Below are positions 32,106 through 41,230 of a stretch of DNA of 64,000 nt, piece after piece (the stretch's first letter is position 1; each line of letters opens with the position of its first letter). The stretch comes from Niabella insulamsoli (GTDB lineage Bacteria; Bacteroidota; Bacteroidia; Chitinophagales; Chitinophagaceae), in contig NZ_CP190246.1 of assembly GCF_039652435.2 (NCBI RefSeq), forward strand, positions 3,410,001-3,474,000, written 5' to 3'. Both the position numbers and the translations under genes were made by a program. The notes under the pieces are model-generated. The model did not search any database. It was not told the DNA's origin and was given only the letters and a program-made list of their open reading frames with translations.

Positions 32106-34910
32106 ATGCCTAAATGTGGCGCCTTATTATTTTTTGTCTGTTATCTTGTTATAAGCCCGTGGGTTAGCGCCCAGCAATTTGGGGGAACGCCTTTTGCTAC
32201 CAAATGGCGCCAGATCCGATCCGATACCGCGCGCATCATTTTCCCCGAAGGATTGGATGCCGTGGCAGGAAGGGTTGCCGGTTTGATACAGCGGGCTGCC
32301 AAAAGCCGCCAGCTCAGTCTGGGCAATAAGGTGGATCAAATTGACGTGGTGCTGCAAAACCTGCCTGTTAGCACCAACGGTTATGTTTCTTTGGGGCCCT
32401 TTCGAAGTGAGTTTTATTTAACGCCCTCGCCCAACAACTTTGACCCCAGCGGGCTTTCATGGCCGGATCAGCTGACGATCCACGAGTATCGCCACGTGCA
32501 ACAGTTTAACAACTTCAACAACGGATTGAGTGGTGTTATGAAAAAACTTTTCGGGCAGGAAGGTTATGCCTTAGCCGTGAACGCCGCCATTCCCAATTGG
32601 TTTTTTGAAGGCGATGCGGTTTATAGCGAAACGGCTTTTTCCCCACATGGCCGCGGCAAATTGCCCTATTTTTTGAAAGCCTTTCCCGCGCTTTGGGCAT
32701 CCGACAAAAATTACAGCTGGATGAAACTCCGCAATGGCTCGCTGAAAGACTATGTCCCCAATCACTACGATCTCGGCTACCTGATGGTCAATTATGGCGT
32801 TGAAAAATATGGATATGATGCCTGGCGCCATATCACGAAGGATGCAAGCGCTTATAAAGGCCTTTTCTATCCCTGGCAAAAAGCGGTAAAAAAACATACA
32901 GGCGAGAAGTACACAGGTTTTGTCCATGACGCATTTGAATATTATAAAGGAATATACGGCACGCCAACCTTTGCTCCAGTAAAAGGCCAAAAGCCGCTGG
33001 TTCCTGTCAACAAAAAAATATTGACCCATTACCGTTTTCCTTTTCAATTGTCTGACAGCAGCCTGCTTTACCAAAAGTCTTCTAATAACCAACGAGAAGC
33101 TTTTTACATCAACAGTTCGGGCGAAGAAAAAATCTTGCGCGTGAAGGATCTCAGCATTGACGAACATTATAGCTATCGCAATGGGAAAATCGTATATGCG
33201 GCTTACGAAAACCATCCACGCTGGCGGTGGTTGGGTTACAGTGTTATTAAAATCCTGGATATAAATACAGGCAGGCAGCGATCGCTGCAGCAGAAGACGC
33301 GCTATTTTTCTCCTGATATTTCTGCCGACGGGGCTTTTGTCGTAGCCAATAAAGTTTCTCTGAAAGAGGTATCAACCCTTGTGCAATTAAATGCCGACGA
33401 TGGTACGATTATCAAAGAAATACAAAATGATAGCGTCGCCTATTTTTCCATACCCAAAATAAAAAATGACAGTACTGTCATTAGCGTGGTGCGCAAAAAA
33501 GACGCTACCACACATATTGCCTCGATCAATCTTCGCAACGGAACCATTGAAAATATAACGCCGCCTTCCAAAACAATCATCGGCACCATCGACCTGAAAG
33601 ATGACCGGGTTTATTTTACTGCCTCAAGAAACCTGAAAGACGAACTGTTTTATGTAGATATAAACACAAAGAAAATCTACACGGTAGCCACCACAGGCGT
33701 GGGCAGCTATTTTATCAACAGCGATTTTGGGAAGTTAAACTGGAGCGCCTTCACGGCAGACGGTTATCAACCTTACCAGGCCGATGTTGCAACACTGGAC
33801 TGGCAGCCTGTTGAGTGGCCGGCATTTACTGAATCTTCCGCCCGTTTTTTTTCAGGCGCCCCCCCGCCCCGGTTGGCAGGCACGATCGAAAATAATTTCG
33901 AATCAAAACCTTATAAAAAACTGACAGCACCTTTCAATTTCCATAGCTGGCGGCCCAATTATAGCGACCCTGAGTTTAGTTTTACGTTGTATGGAAATAA
34001 TATTTTAAATACTACACAAACGGAGATTTATTATCTATACAATGAAAGCGACCGCACCCACACTGCCGGCGGCGCTTTGACTTATGGCGGACTTTTTCCT
34101 TTTATCACGCTGGGCTCCGCTTATACTTTCGACAGGCGCAGCCTTGCAGCTAAGCAAATAAAAAACTGGGACGAATGGAACAGCTATATCGGCGTTCAGA
34201 TTCCATTGAGTTGGGCCAGCCGCCGCACTTACAAAGCTTTCACTCTTGGAAGCAATTATTATTACCGATCGGATTTTAATAAAGGGCCGAACGCGGACGA
34301 GTTCCAGGCGTTAAAATTCAGTTACCTGGCGCATGGCCTCAGCTGGTCGCAACAAATTCAAAGCACCGTGCAGGATATTTATCCGCGGTTGGGATATAGC
34401 ACTAACCTGCAGTTCAGGCATGCACTACAACTTTACAACAGCTGGCAACTTTATAAAGGTTTGAACCTTTATTTACCGGGCATCTTCCGGGGGCAAAGCC
34501 TTGTGCTCAATGGCGCCATTCAATATTCCGGCAGCCGGCAACGGGTATTCGGCAATCGCATTGCTTACGCGCGCGGCTTCGCAGGCCGGGACTCAGCGGG
34601 CGCTTATACGGCGCGTGCTAACTATCATTTCACTTTATTGTATCCCGATTGGGGCTTTGCTAATATCTTTTATTTGCAGCGCGTAAGAGCAAATGCTTTT
34701 TATGACCACACGGTTACTTTTAATAAAAACAACACGCAGCGAACTAAACTGCAAAGCGTGGGCGGGGAAATATTTTTAGATACAAAATGGTGGAACCAGC
34801 ATCCATTGACGCTCGGGTTTCGGGTGGGGCATTTATTAAACCCCCAGCCGCAAAACAGCCGCAAACTATTTTTTGAATTTATATTGCCAACGAATCTGAT
34901 ACCACGCTGA
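32106..34910 (+). CDS. HEYRH metallopeptidase fused to beta-propeller and C-terminal barrel
   Basis: 934 residues. Signal peptide (ALLFFVCYLVISPWVSAQQ). Residues 126-130 read HEYRH and 'WFFEGDA' follows with Glu168, the zinc-ligand arrangement of clan MA gluzincins, so the N-terminal third (about 25-290) is a peptidase-MA-like domain. Next is a TolB/WD40-like propeller (about 300-590, repeats such as 'YFSPDISADGAFVVANK'). The last third is rich in alternating beta strands ('HTAGGALTYGGLFPFITLGSAYTF'), like a membrane barrel. I infer an outer-membrane-anchored protease; substrate unknown. It is divergent from the tamB-like gene, 146 bases between starts. Confidence 0.78.
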   Translation: MPKCGALLFFVCYLVISPWVSAQQFGGTPFATKWRQIRSDTARIIFPEGLDAVAGRVAGLIQRAAKSRQLSLGNKVDQIDVVLQNLPVSTNGYVSLGPFRSEFYLTPSPNNFDPSGLSWPDQLTIHEYRHVQQFNNFNNGLSGVMKKLFGQEGYALAVNAAIPNWFFEGDAVYSETAFSPHGRGKLPYFLKAFPALWASDKNYSWMKLRNGSLKDYVPNHYDLGYLMVNYGVEKYGYDAWRHITKDASAYKGLFYPWQKAVKKHTGEKYTGFVHDAFEYYKGIYGTPTFAPVKGQKPLVPVNKKILTHYRFPFQLSDSSLLYQKSSNNQREAFYINSSGEEKILRVKDLSIDEHYSYRNGKIVYAAYENHPRWRWLGYSVIKILDINTGRQRSLQQKTRYFSPDISADGAFVVANKVSLKEVSTLVQLNADDGTIIKEIQNDSVAYFSIPKIKNDSTVISVVRKKDATTHIASINLRNGTIENITPPSKTIIGTIDLKDDRVYFTASRNLKDELFYVDINTKKIYTVATTGVGSYFINSDFGKLNWSAFTADGYQPYQADVATLDWQPVEWPAFTESSARFFSGAPPPRLAGTIENNFESKPYKKLTAPFNFHSWRPNYSDPEFSFTLYGNNILNTTQTEIYYLYNESDRTHTAGGALTYGGLFPFITLGSAYTFDRRSLAAKQIKNWDEWNSYIGVQIPLSWASRRTYKAFTLGSNYYYRSDFNKGPNADEFQALKFSYLAHGLSWSQQIQSTVQDIYPRLGYSTNLQFRHALQLYNSWQLYKGLNLYLPGIFRGQSLVLNGAIQYSGSRQRVFGNRIAYARGFAGRDSAGAYTARANYHFTLLYPDWGFANIFYLQRVRANAFYDHTVTFNKNNTQRTKLQSVGGEIFLDTKWWNQHPLTLGFRVGHLLNPQPQNSRKLFFEFILPTNLIPR

Positions 34911-34913
34911 TGG

Positions 34914-36602
34914 CTAATCGGCCAGGATCGCGCCGCTCACGTTCCAGGCGCTAAAACTCTTGCCTTCACGCTCGCCCTGAGGAATTTTGACCTGGATGGT
35001 GTGTTTACCGGCCGGAAGATCGCCCAATTGAATTATATAAGGATTGGTTACCGTTCCGGGGCACCAGTTTGACCGGCTTAAATCGGAAGAAGACAAGCCC
35101 GAACTAAAATTGCCGGAGGCCGGATTGAATAAGCGGTAAGAGCCGCAGTCTTCGCGCCAGGGCACCATTTTAAAAACCACTTTGTTGTCGAGCAATACGG
35201 TGTTTTCTTTTGGAACAAACTCGTCGCCATTGCCCCAACCGCCATGGCCCGTCGTAGTGTAACGCAGTACTGCATTTTTTGCAGGTTCTTTCAATTCAAA
35301 ATTGACTACAAGGCCGGCGCTTTGATCAAACATGGTAGCATATTCCTGGCCGGCCATTTCCATTATATTTAAAGTGTTGAAAAGCGGGATTACTTTTTTT
35401 GGCGCATCGCGGCCGCCCGGATGGAGCGTGATTTCGGCAGTGATTTTATGTCCGCCTTTGTCGTAGTTGCCGATAAAGACGCCGATGTAAATTTCATTTC
35501 CGCTTAAAACCGAAGCAAAATCGGAAATATCCTGACGGTAGGGAACCACTTCGTGCCAGTCCTTTCCTTTTAATTCAATATGATTATAGCCTTTGATACC
35601 GAAGGGCGTAAAAAAACGCATCAATTCGATGGCGGGATCAAAATTGGCGGTACTCACCACACCCTGGTATTTTTTACCATTTCCATTTTCATAAACAGGC
35701 AACTGATTCACACCATTTTTCAAACCATCTAAAAAAGATTGTTGCTTTTCTGTGGGAATTAAAAAGACGGTTCCTGTTCGGTCATAAGCGTCCCCGTTAG
35801 ATTGTTCTTTCAGTTCGATAAAAATATTTTTAGCCCGGTCTAATTCGGGAAATTTAATTTTTCTTACCACAATCGTTCCGTTTGCAAAGCGCATTACCTC
35901 CGGCGGCGCCGTCGTATCTTCTTTTGAAAAATTAATGATCTGGTCTTTAAACAGCGGGATACTTTGAAAGCGGCTTCGCCAGATCTCGTCTTTATAGCTC
36001 AGCAGATCGAGTTGTTTGGGGTGGATGCTTTTAAAATAGGCTGGCAGCGGATCGAAAACCTTTTTAACCTCCTGCGCCACGAGCGCTGCATTACCATTGC
36101 GAACCATCTCCAATACAAGGCCAAGATCCTGGCCGAGCGCGGTAGGCGCACCTTTTACCGGCAAAGCCTGCGTGTACCAAAATTCAATGGTGTTGGAATT
36201 GACGATGGTTTTCGCCTTCTTACATGCAAACCCTAAAATAGTTTTGGTATCATCTAAATATTGAAAATGCTGAGATTTGATGGACGCGGTATCCGTCGTG
36301 GCTATAGAAGCATCTTCACTAAGCAGCGTTATCATTTGCTGCGCCAGATTCGATCGATCGATCAGCGTCATTTCCAGCGGGAAACTGCCGGCGCCACTAT
36401 AATCCTTTTCGTTGGTGAGCAGGGTTTGGTTTGCATTGGTGTAAACGAGGATATTGCTGCCCCTATTGGACGGTTTGCCATTATTAAAAGAAGCATACCG
36501 AATGCGATAGGTTTCTGGAGTTGATTGAAATTGTATCTGCGCGGCCAAATCTTCTTTGATAAAGCAAATCAAAATGACCGCCAGTAAATAGTGCAGCTTC
36601 AT
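34914..36602 (-). CDS. GLPGLI domain fused to a PNGase F-like glycoamidase
   Basis: 562 residues from ATG 36602, chosen for its signal peptide (KLHYLLAVILICFIKEDLAAQ). Residues about 30-185 resemble the GLPGLI family ('ILGFACKKA', 'EFWYTQALPVKGAPTALGQ', 'GLVLEMV'). The C-terminal part (about 240-560) is peptide-N-glycosidase F-like: 'GYNHIELKGKDWHEVVPYRQDIS', 'TGHGGWGNGDEF', 'VPWREDCGSYRLFNPASG', 'SRSNWCPG'. PNGase F cleaves the amide between Asn and the first GlcNAc of N-glycans. The export signal places it in periplasm or outside. It converges with the HEYRH gene, 3 bases between stops. Confidence 0.85.
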   Translation of the reverse strand: MKLHYLLAVILICFIKEDLAAQIQFQSTPETYRIRYASFNNGKPSNRGSNILVYTNANQTLLTNEKDYSGAGSFPLEMTLIDRSNLAQQMITLLSEDASIATTDTASIKSQHFQYLDDTKTILGFACKKAKTIVNSNTIEFWYTQALPVKGAPTALGQDLGLVLEMVRNGNAALVAQEVKKVFDPLPAYFKSIHPKQLDLLSYKDEIWRSRFQSIPLFKDQIINFSKEDTTAPPEVMRFANGTIVVRKIKFPELDRAKNIFIELKEQSNGDAYDRTGTVFLIPTEKQQSFLDGLKNGVNQLPVYENGNGKKYQGVVSTANFDPAIELMRFFTPFGIKGYNHIELKGKDWHEVVPYRQDISDFASVLSGNEIYIGVFIGNYDKGGHKITAEITLHPGGRDAPKKVIPLFNTLNIMEMAGQEYATMFDQSAGLVVNFELKEPAKNAVLRYTTTGHGGWGNGDEFVPKENTVLLDNKVVFKMVPWREDCGSYRLFNPASGNFSSGLSSSDLSRSNWCPGTVTNPYIIQLGDLPAGKHTIQVKIPQGEREGKSFSAWNVSGAILAD

Positions 36603-36753
36603 ATTTTTTATTTCAAAAGTAAAGAGATTGTATGCAAAGGCATGCGGCACAAAATAACGGGGTTTCAATTCGAAGAAATTTTTTGCTATATCCTGTCGCC
36701 AATAAGAAATAATCTCTGCCTACACTACACAGCAATTTCACCCTGGAAATTAA

Positions 36754-37515
36754 TTAGAGCCAACTGCTCAAAATCTTCCCCGCATTCGAATTCGTCTGTT
36801 TCATCGTTAAGAGGAAGTCTATAATCTTGTCGTCTGCTTTTGCCATATATTCATTATTGTCAAACCGGTAGAGATTCTTATTGGATCTAATTTTAAAATT
36901 CCATACTAAATCCTTAAAAATATGAACTTGTAACGCCTCATCATTAACCACATAAGCGTAACTGAATACATTGTACATCCTGCTATAAGGTAACTTACGT
37001 TTGCCATAGCCCATTAAGCTTAGGTTAATTTCATTGACAAAAATACTATCTGGGATGGTGAGTGAAACTTTATCGCCTTTATCAAATGAATGCGATTGGA
37101 TTCCGGCAGAGCTCCTAATATCTAAATAGTTATTGCCCATGTTTGAAGCCATAAAATTCAGTGATACATTAAGCCTGATGCCAGATTGCAATGTATCCGT
37201 ACTCATTGATACATTGAGGCTGTCTTTTGAATTAAGCCAGTTTTCAGCAATATTCTTAAACGAGAAAGATACCTCATTAGCGGACTCCTCATATTGTCCG
37301 CTTCCGTAATCACTAAGTACAAAGGACGCCTTACTTCCAGGTTTAGGGTTCTCCTGCAAGGCAAACATTGCGAATCTATCTCCTTTAACATTCACATAGA
37401 AATCCACTCCGTCCTTATGCAACACGTATATACCACTGGTGCTTTGCGCTATACCAACCACGGGTGGAAACTGTATCCATATCCACACAAATAAAATCAA
37501 ATATTTTATGGGCAT
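36754..37515 (-). CDS. Exported hypothetical protein
   Basis: 253 residues, signal peptide (YLILFVWIWIQFPPVVGIAQS). The mature part looks mainly beta with many Ser/Asn ('SGIYVLHKDGVDFYVNVKGDRF', 'SANEVSFSFKNIAENWL', 'GDKVSLTIPDSIFVNEINLSLMG'). I recognise no family. The gene is noticeably more AT-rich than neighbouring housekeeping genes. It follows a small membrane protein (42 bases) on the same strand, in a patch that also holds a decayed amidase-like fragment. Confidence 0.6.
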   Translation of the reverse strand: MPIKYLILFVWIWIQFPPVVGIAQSTSGIYVLHKDGVDFYVNVKGDRFAMFALQENPKPGSKASFVLSDYGSGQYEESANEVSFSFKNIAENWLNSKDSLNVSMSTDTLQSGIRLNVSLNFMASNMGNNYLDIRSSAGIQSHSFDKGDKVSLTIPDSIFVNEINLSLMGYGKRKLPYSRMYNVFSYAYVVNDEALQVHIFKDLVWNFKIRSNKNLYRFDNNEYMAKADDKIIDFLLTMKQTNSNAGKILSSWL

Positions 37516-37557
37516 GATTTACCTTTTTGGACTCATATCAGTAAAAAGCGATAACTA

Positions 37558-38031
37558 TCAATCATTCTTTAGAGTTCCATTTTGCTGACGGTAGGCATCT
37601 TTTTGTTCTTTTTTATCCACTAAGTAGTGTAATGGCGTAACGCAGCAAATAGCGAAAATAAGAAACATAAAAAAGTACGATATTGAAATTTCTGTATTGG
37701 GAATCCAGGCATTAATGAAAAAAGTAGCCGTTATTATTAAAACCAAAATTTCTACACCCAAAAACAAAAGGTATTTACTGAATAGTCGAGGAAGTTTACC
37801 TTTCCGAGATAAATAAAGCAAAATAAAATTATAAGGGAGCAATAGAAAAATGAGTAATACTAATGGGGTTATTAAAAATCGTAATAACGGGTCAAGCGCC
37901 ACATATTCTGAAAAGTTGCCACTAAAAGAGCTGTGGTCCTGCAAAATATCCAGAAGGATAAAATCTCTTATTAAAAAATAAATTGGGAACACCGTAAAAG
38001 ATACAAGTAGACTAACAAAAACTCTTTTCAT
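37558..38031 (-). CDS. Small four-helix membrane protein
   Basis: 157 residues, four predicted membrane segments (about 3-22, 48-72, 84-107, 113-134) and a charged C-terminal tail ('DKKEQKDAYRQQNG'). No family recognised. AT-rich like its downstream neighbour. Small multi-helix membrane proteins beside toxin remnants are often immunity proteins; with the amidase-like fragment 140 bases upstream, that is a possible reading here, but unproven. Confidence 0.6.
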   Translation of the reverse strand: MKRVFVSLLVSFTVFPIYFLIRDFILLDILQDHSSFSGNFSEYVALDPLLRFLITPLVLLIFLLLPYNFILLYLSRKGKLPRLFSKYLLFLGVEILVLIITATFFINAWIPNTEISISYFFMFLIFAICCVTPLHYLVDKKEQKDAYRQQNGTLKND

Positions 38032-38171
38032 TAATACTTTACTTTCATTTCGATTAAACCGTGTTTTATAGATCGGCTTTTACTTCTAACCCCTTTACAT
38101 CCCTAATAGAAGAAAATCATTAAGATCTGAGCTCTTCAACCTTACCCATTTCGCAATTATTCACAATAATA

Positions 38172-38285
38172 TCAAGCTTTAAAGCCTCCATCGGTATTTG
38201 GATTTGAGGACCCGACCAGGTGATCCACACCGACAATTAACGAAATTCCCCCACTTAACGCAGAATTGAGATAAACCACACCATT
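38172..38285 (-). pseudogene. Fragment resembling a papain-like cysteine amidase/effector
   Basis: Translated on the minus strand, this stretch gives about 37 residues with 'YLNSALSGGISLIVGVDH' followed by GSSNPNTDGG, bounded by stop codons on both sides and without a start codon. The pattern '(L)NSxLxxGxPVIVGVDxxxGSxNxNTDG' is what I recall before the catalytic 'DHF' of C39/NlpC-like effectors. The catalytic part is missing, so this is a dead fragment. A different frame continues for some 20 codons beyond it. The call rests on one short stretch. Confidence 0.35.
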
Positions 38286-38300
38286 TTAGTCATATCGCCT

Positions 38301-40931
38301 TTACAACGCAGCTATAGATTCCTTTAAGGCGCGGATTTTCTCTTCTGCATCGGCTTTCTTTTTTCTTTCGATCTCCACAATTTCAGGTTTGGCATTCTGC
38401 ACAAAACGCTCATTGCCTAATTTTTTCTCAACAGAAGCGAGAAAACCTTCCAGATAAGCGATGTCTTTTTCCAGCTGCTCTTTTTGAGAACTGGTATCTA
38501 ACTCGGTCTCCGTTTGAATATACAACTTATCTTTTTGAACTAAAACATTGATACACTTATCTACTGCCGTATCGGTAAATGCAATTTTATCCGCATTGAT
38601 CTGGCGTTTCAGAATATCCAGCAAAGGTTGATACACCGCCTCATTCTCGGCCTGCACATATAAAGAAATGGCTTCTTTATTTTTAATACCGTTTTTCACA
38701 CGTGCATCGCGTACCGCGCTGATGACATTTTTCAATATGGTCCCCTGTTGTGCAACTGCGCTATCTATACCGCCAGCCGCCGCAAACTGCTTGATCGAAA
38801 GATCATCTTTTTGCTCGCGGAGCTGATGATAAATTTCTTCCGTGATAAAAGGCATATAAGGATGGAGCATATGCAACAACTCCTCTAAAAATTCAATGGT
38901 GTGCACGAGTTTGCTTTTATTCGTCGCACCACCAAATTCCGGCTTTTGCCATTCGAGATACCAGCTACAGAAGTCATCCCAAATTAAAGAGTAAATAATT
39001 TTAAGCGCTTCGCTGAGTTTAAATTCTTTGAAAAGTTGATCCACTTCGGCTTTCACGGTTTCAATTCTATTGCGCATCCATCGGGCTGCAAAATCGTCCG
39101 ACGCTTTCTCATCCTCAACGCCATTGGGATTTTGCTCCCACATTTTCACCAGCTTCAGTGCGTTCCAGATTTTGTTATTGAAATTCCGGCCCTGCTCCAA
39201 CGAAGCTTCATCAAATAATAAATCGTTGCCCGCGGGCGCCGCAATCATAATTCCAAAACGAACGGCGTCTGCGCCATATTTGTCAATCAATTCCAATAGA
39301 TCGGGGGAGTTGCCCAGCGATTTAGACATTTTACGTCCGAGCTTGTCGCGAACCATACCCGTGAAGTAAACATCTTTAAACGGAATCTCTTTTTCGTAAG
39401 CCAGCCCGGCCATAACCATGCGGGCTACCCAAAAGAAAATAATATCCTGCCCGGTAACCAATACCGAAGTAGGATAATAATACTTCAATTCTTCATTGCC
39501 GGGATCGGTAATACCTTTAAAAACCTGCGTGGGCCACAGCCAGGACGAAAACCAGGTATCGAGCACATCGTTATCCTGGGTAAGGTCGTCAATAGTGAAT
39601 GGTGCATGGTCACCTTTTATTTTTAACAGCTCACCAAACGCTCCTTCTTTGGTGGCTCCCACCACACAGGTTCCATCAGGGGCATACCAGGCGGGGATTT
39701 GCTGTCCCCACCAAAGCTGGCGGCTGATACACCAATCCTTTACATTTTCGAGCCAGTGTTTATAGGTTGCTAAAAAGCGGTCGCCGGGATGAATTTTTAT
39801 GTCGCCATCTACAACCGCTTTTAAAGCCGGCTCGGCCAGTTCCTGCATTTTCAGAAACCATTGTGTAGAGATTTTCGGCTCTACAACAGCGTTGCTTCTT
39901 TGTGAAAAACCATTCTTATTCGTGATGTCTTCCGTCTTAACCAAATTGCCCGCCGCTTCAAGGTCCGCGGCAATTTTTTTCCTTACGTCAAACCTGTCTT
40001 CTCCCACATACAACTGCGCCGCCTCGCTCAGCGTACCATCATCATTTAAGGTATCAATAACCTCCAGATTGTGTTTTAATCCAATATTGTAATCGTTGAT
40101 ATCATGGGCCGGCGTAATTTTTAGTGCCCCGGTTCCAAAATCCATATCTACATAATCGTCGAAGATTACAGGAACCCGACGATTGACGAGCGGAACAAAT
40201 GCGTAAGCGCCTTTAAGATGTTCATAACGTTTGTCGTTGGGATTAACGCAGATAGCAGTATCGCCCAAAATGGTTTCCGGCCGCGTGGTCGCTATCGTGA
40301 TAGCCCCGTCCAACCCATCGAGCTTGTAGTCGACATAATACAGTTTGCTTTGTACTTCGCGATACTCCACTTCTTCATCGCTCAGAGCGGTTTTCGCTAC
40401 CGGATCCCAGTTAATCATGCGGGCGCCGCGATAGATCAACCCTTTTTTATAAAGATCCACAAACACTTTTATCACAGCGTTGTAGTAGTGATCGTCCATC
40501 GTAAACGTCACGCGGTTCCAATCGACGCTGCAACCCAGCCTTTCGATTTGGTTGTAAATGATCCCTCCATATTTTTCTTTCCATTCAAATGCATACTCCA
40601 GGAAAGCTTCACGCGTCAGGGTGTTTTTATCAATCCCCTTTTCGCGAAGCATCTGAACCACTTTCGCTTCGGTGGCGATTGAAGCATGATCGCTTCCGGG
40701 CACCCAGCAGGCATTAAAGCCCGACATGCGCGCGCGCCGCACCAAAATATCCTGCACCGTTTCGTTGAGGGTATGCCCCATATGCAATACACCCGTCACG
40801 TTAGGAGGCGGAATGACCACTGTGTAAGCAGGCCTTTCATCTGGTTTACTTTCAAAATATTTTTTTTCCTTCCAACGATTGGTCCAAAATTGCTCCGCAG
40901 GAGCCGGTTCAAAATTTTTCGATAATTGCAT
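38301..40931 (-). CDS. valS: Valyl-tRNA synthetase
   Basis: 876 residues, the normal ValRS length. Attaches valine to tRNA-Val in the cytosol. Class I motifs 'PPPNVTGVLHMGHTLN' (about 41-56) and 'KMSKSLGNSPD'. The editing domain lies in between ('TTRPETILGDTAICVNP'). The C-terminal anticodon-binding and coiled-coil arm ends the protein ('EKDIAYLEGFLASVEKKLGN'). Start ATG 40931; on the minus strand a TAAATTTG -7 element (40939-40946) ends 8 bases before it, implying a very short leader. Confidence 0.98.
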   Translation of the reverse strand: MQLSKNFEPAPAEQFWTNRWKEKKYFESKPDERPAYTVVIPPPNVTGVLHMGHTLNETVQDILVRRARMSGFNACWVPGSDHASIATEAKVVQMLREKGIDKNTLTREAFLEYAFEWKEKYGGIIYNQIERLGCSVDWNRVTFTMDDHYYNAVIKVFVDLYKKGLIYRGARMINWDPVAKTALSDEEVEYREVQSKLYYVDYKLDGLDGAITIATTRPETILGDTAICVNPNDKRYEHLKGAYAFVPLVNRRVPVIFDDYVDMDFGTGALKITPAHDINDYNIGLKHNLEVIDTLNDDGTLSEAAQLYVGEDRFDVRKKIAADLEAAGNLVKTEDITNKNGFSQRSNAVVEPKISTQWFLKMQELAEPALKAVVDGDIKIHPGDRFLATYKHWLENVKDWCISRQLWWGQQIPAWYAPDGTCVVGATKEGAFGELLKIKGDHAPFTIDDLTQDNDVLDTWFSSWLWPTQVFKGITDPGNEELKYYYPTSVLVTGQDIIFFWVARMVMAGLAYEKEIPFKDVYFTGMVRDKLGRKMSKSLGNSPDLLELIDKYGADAVRFGIMIAAPAGNDLLFDEASLEQGRNFNNKIWNALKLVKMWEQNPNGVEDEKASDDFAARWMRNRIETVKAEVDQLFKEFKLSEALKIIYSLIWDDFCSWYLEWQKPEFGGATNKSKLVHTIEFLEELLHMLHPYMPFITEEIYHQLREQKDDLSIKQFAAAGGIDSAVAQQGTILKNVISAVRDARVKNGIKNKEAISLYVQAENEAVYQPLLDILKRQINADKIAFTDTAVDKCINVLVQKDKLYIQTETELDTSSQKEQLEKDIAYLEGFLASVEKKLGNERFVQNAKPEIVEIERKKKADAEEKIRALKESIAAL

Positions 40932-40938
40932 AGGGCTG

Positions 40939-40946
40939 CAAATTTA
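40939..40946 (-). promoter_or_regulatory. Putative -7 promoter element of valS
   Basis: TAAATTTG on the minus strand. Its distance to the ATG predicts an almost leaderless mRNA. No attenuation leader or T-box is present upstream. Confidence 0.4.
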
Positions 40947-40993
40947 CGTCAAAAAAATTTCATTAGATACTCGAAGCTTGGGAGGAAAACCCG

Positions 40994-41146
40994 CGAAACA
41001 TTCTTTATAAAATTTTCATTTTTATCGCCAGGGGAATGAAAATTTTATACCTGATAAGTTCCCTGCCCGAAAGTTCAGGCGGGCCTGCCCGAAAGTTCAG
41101 GCGGGCATTCGACCCATAAAAACATAAAAAATAACGGATGAAAAAG
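40994..41146 (+). repeat. Leader/promoter module, copy B
   Basis: Plus-strand counterpart of copy A (16777-16922): GAAACATTC, the AT-rich block, ATGAAAATTTTA starting a 27-codon frame at 41036, two tandem CCTGCCCGAAAGTTCAGGCG units, CATTCGACCCATAAAA and finally ATGAAAAAG at 41138. The last ATG aligns with the start codon of the glycoside hydrolase but here opens only a 24-codon frame (to 41212), 18 bases before the muramidase start. It looks like a duplication that carried along a start codon. Confidence 0.75.
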
Positions 41147-41230
41147 ACACTAAAAATCACGCGAATGAGCGATTGGCGGGCTTGCTTTAAAATTCTATTT
41201 TACATACTTTAAACACCACAAAAGCATATT

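Noticed and set aside
38100..38230. Second frame (ALKLDIIVNN) considered as a short-chain dehydrogenase remnant
   Set aside because: The resemblance is limited to about ten residues and overlaps the amidase-like fragment; too weak to call.
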